64,000 nt of DNA from Diadema setosum (Eukaryota; Echinodermata; Echinoidea; Diadematoida; Diadematidae): the NCBI GenBank assembly GCA_033980235.1, contig CM067075.1:35040385-35104384 (forward strand), read 5' to 3'. Below are positions 61,726 through 64,000 of the stretch, piece by piece. How positions within the stretch are numbered: the stretch's first letter is position 1; the number at the start of each line of letters is the position of its first letter. The position numbers were made by a program, and so were the translations under genes. The notes beneath the pieces were generated by a model that saw nothing but the letters and a program-made list of their open reading frames with translations, searched no databases and had not been told where the DNA came from.

Positions 61726-62076
61726 GACCCCGTTTACAGTGAGTGAAAGGGCTGGGCTCGGCCGCGACCGAGCCCGGCCTTCATTTTACTGTAAACGCGC
61801 AAAAGGCCAAATGCGGTACCAACATCGGCCGCGCATTTGGCCAAGCTCTGGAGGTAGTCTCGGCCTCGGCTCGGCCGCGGTACCAAATTGCGACCGGCGC
61901 CCTCCCAATAACAGTGTTTGTTTACAAGCAGAGCGCCACTACGACAAAAATATTGAAAGGTTTGAATTAAAAGTCCGGGCCGAGCTCGGCACTGTAAACG
62001 GACAGAATTGCGGGGCCGAGTACCGCAATTGAGGCCGGGCTCGGCCGCGGCTCGGTCCTGCACTGTGAACGGGGTC
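61726..62076. mobile_element. GC-rich MITE with GACCCCGTTTACAGTG termini
   Basis: The left end GACCCCGTTTACAGTG and right end CACTGTGAACGGGGTC are inverted repeats with one mismatch. The interior is much richer in GC than its surroundings and full of GGCTCGGCCGCG-type palindromic strings, plus two further CTGTAAACG motifs. Open frames on both strands here are by-products of composition. No target duplication could be fixed, so the superfamily is left open. Confidence 0.65.
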
Positions 62077-63233
62077 TAAAACTCTGTCAGTATTCACTGC
62101 ATCCTTGCAACGTTTGATGTACGGTACTCTCTTTCCACCATGAAGGAATCAATGAACGAATTATTGCATTATAACATTGCGCTATCTTTCTCGAATAACC
62201 TATGTCACTGCGTTTTCCCAAATAACCCACAATGTAAAGAATAGTTACCAAATAGGAAAACGAGATGTGATATGTATCAAATTTTTGAGAGTTCAAAATC
62301 TGAATGGTCCTGTTCAAAAAAAGTGCTTTATCATATTTCATAGATCTACTAAATGCTACCGGTAATTTTCGCAATAACCCTTTTTTTTTTGTTTTCAAAA
62401 TTATGCAGAATTGCATTGTAATCGTTTTAATCTCCATTTCAGTTCAGTTTAAGTCCCATTTTGATAGTCTCAATGTATAGTACTCATGTTTTGTATTTAC
62501 TTATTTCGTTATGGGATACAATATAATATTGTTCTTATTCTGATGTCATGTTATTTCTTAGACAATGATCAATCTTGATGTATTTTTAAACTGTGAACAT
62601 TCAATTTTAGTCCTCGGACAGCAATTTTGTTTTATATGAAATAAACTCTTACTTTACTGCCCGACAATCAAGTAAGTCGAGGTTACTTGTGTGTGAGAGA
62701 GTGAGTGTGAGTGTGTGTGTATATTTGTATGTGTATGTGTGTGACGACGGAAGTGGCCCTTCCAAAAAAAAAAAAAAGTAAAGACATTCATGTCACCATA
62801 GAAATTAAGAAGTGCCGTACATACCGGACAGGCGCAAAGAGCCCTGACTACGCCAACAATACATAGGTCTATTATGGACTGGTCAAAAAAAAAAAGCCGC
62901 TCCTGGAACATGGATGTGTCCATATTAATTTTCTGCCAGGGTGAAAAACTGATACTCGCATTCACTGTACGCAGTGGTGTGGATTGACGCTTTGAATAGA
63001 AGACGAATGGAAACAAAATCCATCATAATTATGATTACCAACTGGATGTGCCTTTTCGTAAAACGCCTTTCCGTGTTCAAAGTGCTATATAAGAGTAAAA
63101 GCAAACTGGCAAACTAGTATTTATTCCGTTGATATGAGACGTGGAATAGGAAAGTTAAGGGAAATTGAGTATTCTATACGTCTTCGGGAAACAGTGGCAT
63201 TAGTGTCAGCCAAAGAGACATAGGCCTATTTAT
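62077..63233. other. Distal 3' UTR and downstream sequence of the ankyrin gene
   Basis: No gene supported. A TG microsatellite lies near 62690-62743, with A-runs near 62766 and 62887. Confidence 0.4.
62640..62645 (+). other. Candidate poly(A) signal of the ankyrin gene
   Basis: AATAAA in TATATGAAATAAACTC, about 1.3 kb after the stop codon. It is the clearest canonical signal downstream; cleavage position unverified. Confidence 0.3.
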
Positions 63234-63237
63234 TTAA

Positions 63238-63820
63238 AGGGGAAATCCAGTCCAAATAAAAGTTAGTATGATAAGAAAGAGTAAAATATTACGGAAGTTA
63301 TTAAGTTATTAAGGAAGTTATGATATTTTGAAGTTTCGCTATTTTGGGGGGAAACAGTTCTTGAGCAGTTAATATGAATATGCAAATGGAAAAGTGAGCA
63401 TGTCATCCCCTCACAACTTACCATATAGTTTGTACATAAAATGTTTAAATTTCCATTTTTTTCATTCAAACGCAATTATCCCCGAGGTTCAAATCCTCGT
63501 ACATATAACTGATCACTATTCTGAAGTTATTCAACAGAATGACATCACGTTTCAGACTTCAATGGCAGAAACATCGAATTTTCGTCATTTTTTTTTTGTA
63601 CACGATCAATGGAAAATTGTGAGGGCATGATATGGTTAGCTTACTCATTTGTATATTCATATCCACTGTACTAGAACTGTTTTGCAGAAATTAGCAAAAC
63701 TTCAAAATGTCATAATTTCCTTATTTTTCATCCGATTTCAGTCAATTTTTTTACTGTTGAACTCGTAAGATTTTACTCTTTTTTCATCAGACTAACTTAT
63801 ATTTGGAGTGGATTTCCCCT
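63238..63820. mobile_element. Foldback non-autonomous element with TTAA target duplication
   Basis: TTAA at 63234-63237 and 63821-63824 brackets AGGGGAAATCCAGTCC (left) and GGATTTCCCCT (right). The arms pair further inward, for example AAAGTTAGT with ACTAACTT, GAGTAAAAT with ATTTTACTC, and ATGATATTTTGAAG with CTTCAAAATGTCAT. The middle is unpaired and non-coding. TTAA targets are used by Kolobok and piggyBac elements. A diverged relative lies in the ankyrin intron from about 54496. Confidence 0.65.
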
Positions 63821-64000
63821 TTAAAACACACCTCTTTGCAACCCAGCCAAGGTGTACTCAAGATAGAGCGATGACGTCTTCCCTTCATAAATTCTCTTCT
63901 TGTACACCAATGATAGAAATTCTGGTAGCCCAAATAAAATAAAGAGAAACAACTCCAGAAACGGGTCATATCATAGAGAATAAACAATCTCCTCCCATAA

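Overview
The window looks like nuclear DNA of an invertebrate animal, most likely a marine deuterostome (an echinoderm is my best guess). The signs are spliced genes with GT/AG introns, long AT-rich non-coding stretches, abundant microsatellites, tRNA-derived SINEs, and many short non-autonomous DNA transposons of kinds common in echinoderm and amphioxus DNA. There is no operon structure. The species assignment is inference from repeat style, not from a match.

Two plus-strand protein genes can be supported. Gene 1 spans 772-48337. It encodes a BTB/POZ-BACK protein resembling the insect 'serine-enriched protein' (gprs) family. The model has five coding exons (772-988, 44987-45272, 46014-46261, 46834-46991, 47459-48337) and gives a 595-residue protein. 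All four junctions keep the reading frame. The first intron would be about 44 kb and fills most of the window.

Gene 2 spans about 53791-61321, possibly with a non-coding first exon ending at 52946. It encodes an ankyrin-repeat protein with about 24 repeats and a hydrophobic C-terminus like that of a tail-anchored membrane protein. Its main exon has two kinds of damage. About eleven small indels fall between 55.9 and 57.5 kb. A 2,917-bp hAT-type element (57997-60913) sits inside a repeat codon block, flanked by a perfect 8-bp target duplication. Removing the element and one duplication copy rejoins the reading frame exactly.

The rest is intron or intergenic DNA. It holds two SINEs, a Tc1/mariner-type foldback MITE (5596-5891), two elements with GGGCAATT termini (2254-3028, 8649-8832), two tiny TTAA-flanked elements (15882-15952, 44369-44452), a larger TTAA-flanked foldback (63238-63820), large palindromes (48796-49103, 50998-51204), a GC-rich MITE (61726-62076), an array of TTCGGAATAACGAA-type motifs, a roughly 160-bp tandem triplication and many simple repeats. 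I see no rRNA, functional tRNA, CRISPR, viral or bacterial mobile gene. The two genes show no obvious functional link; they are simply neighbours on one strand.
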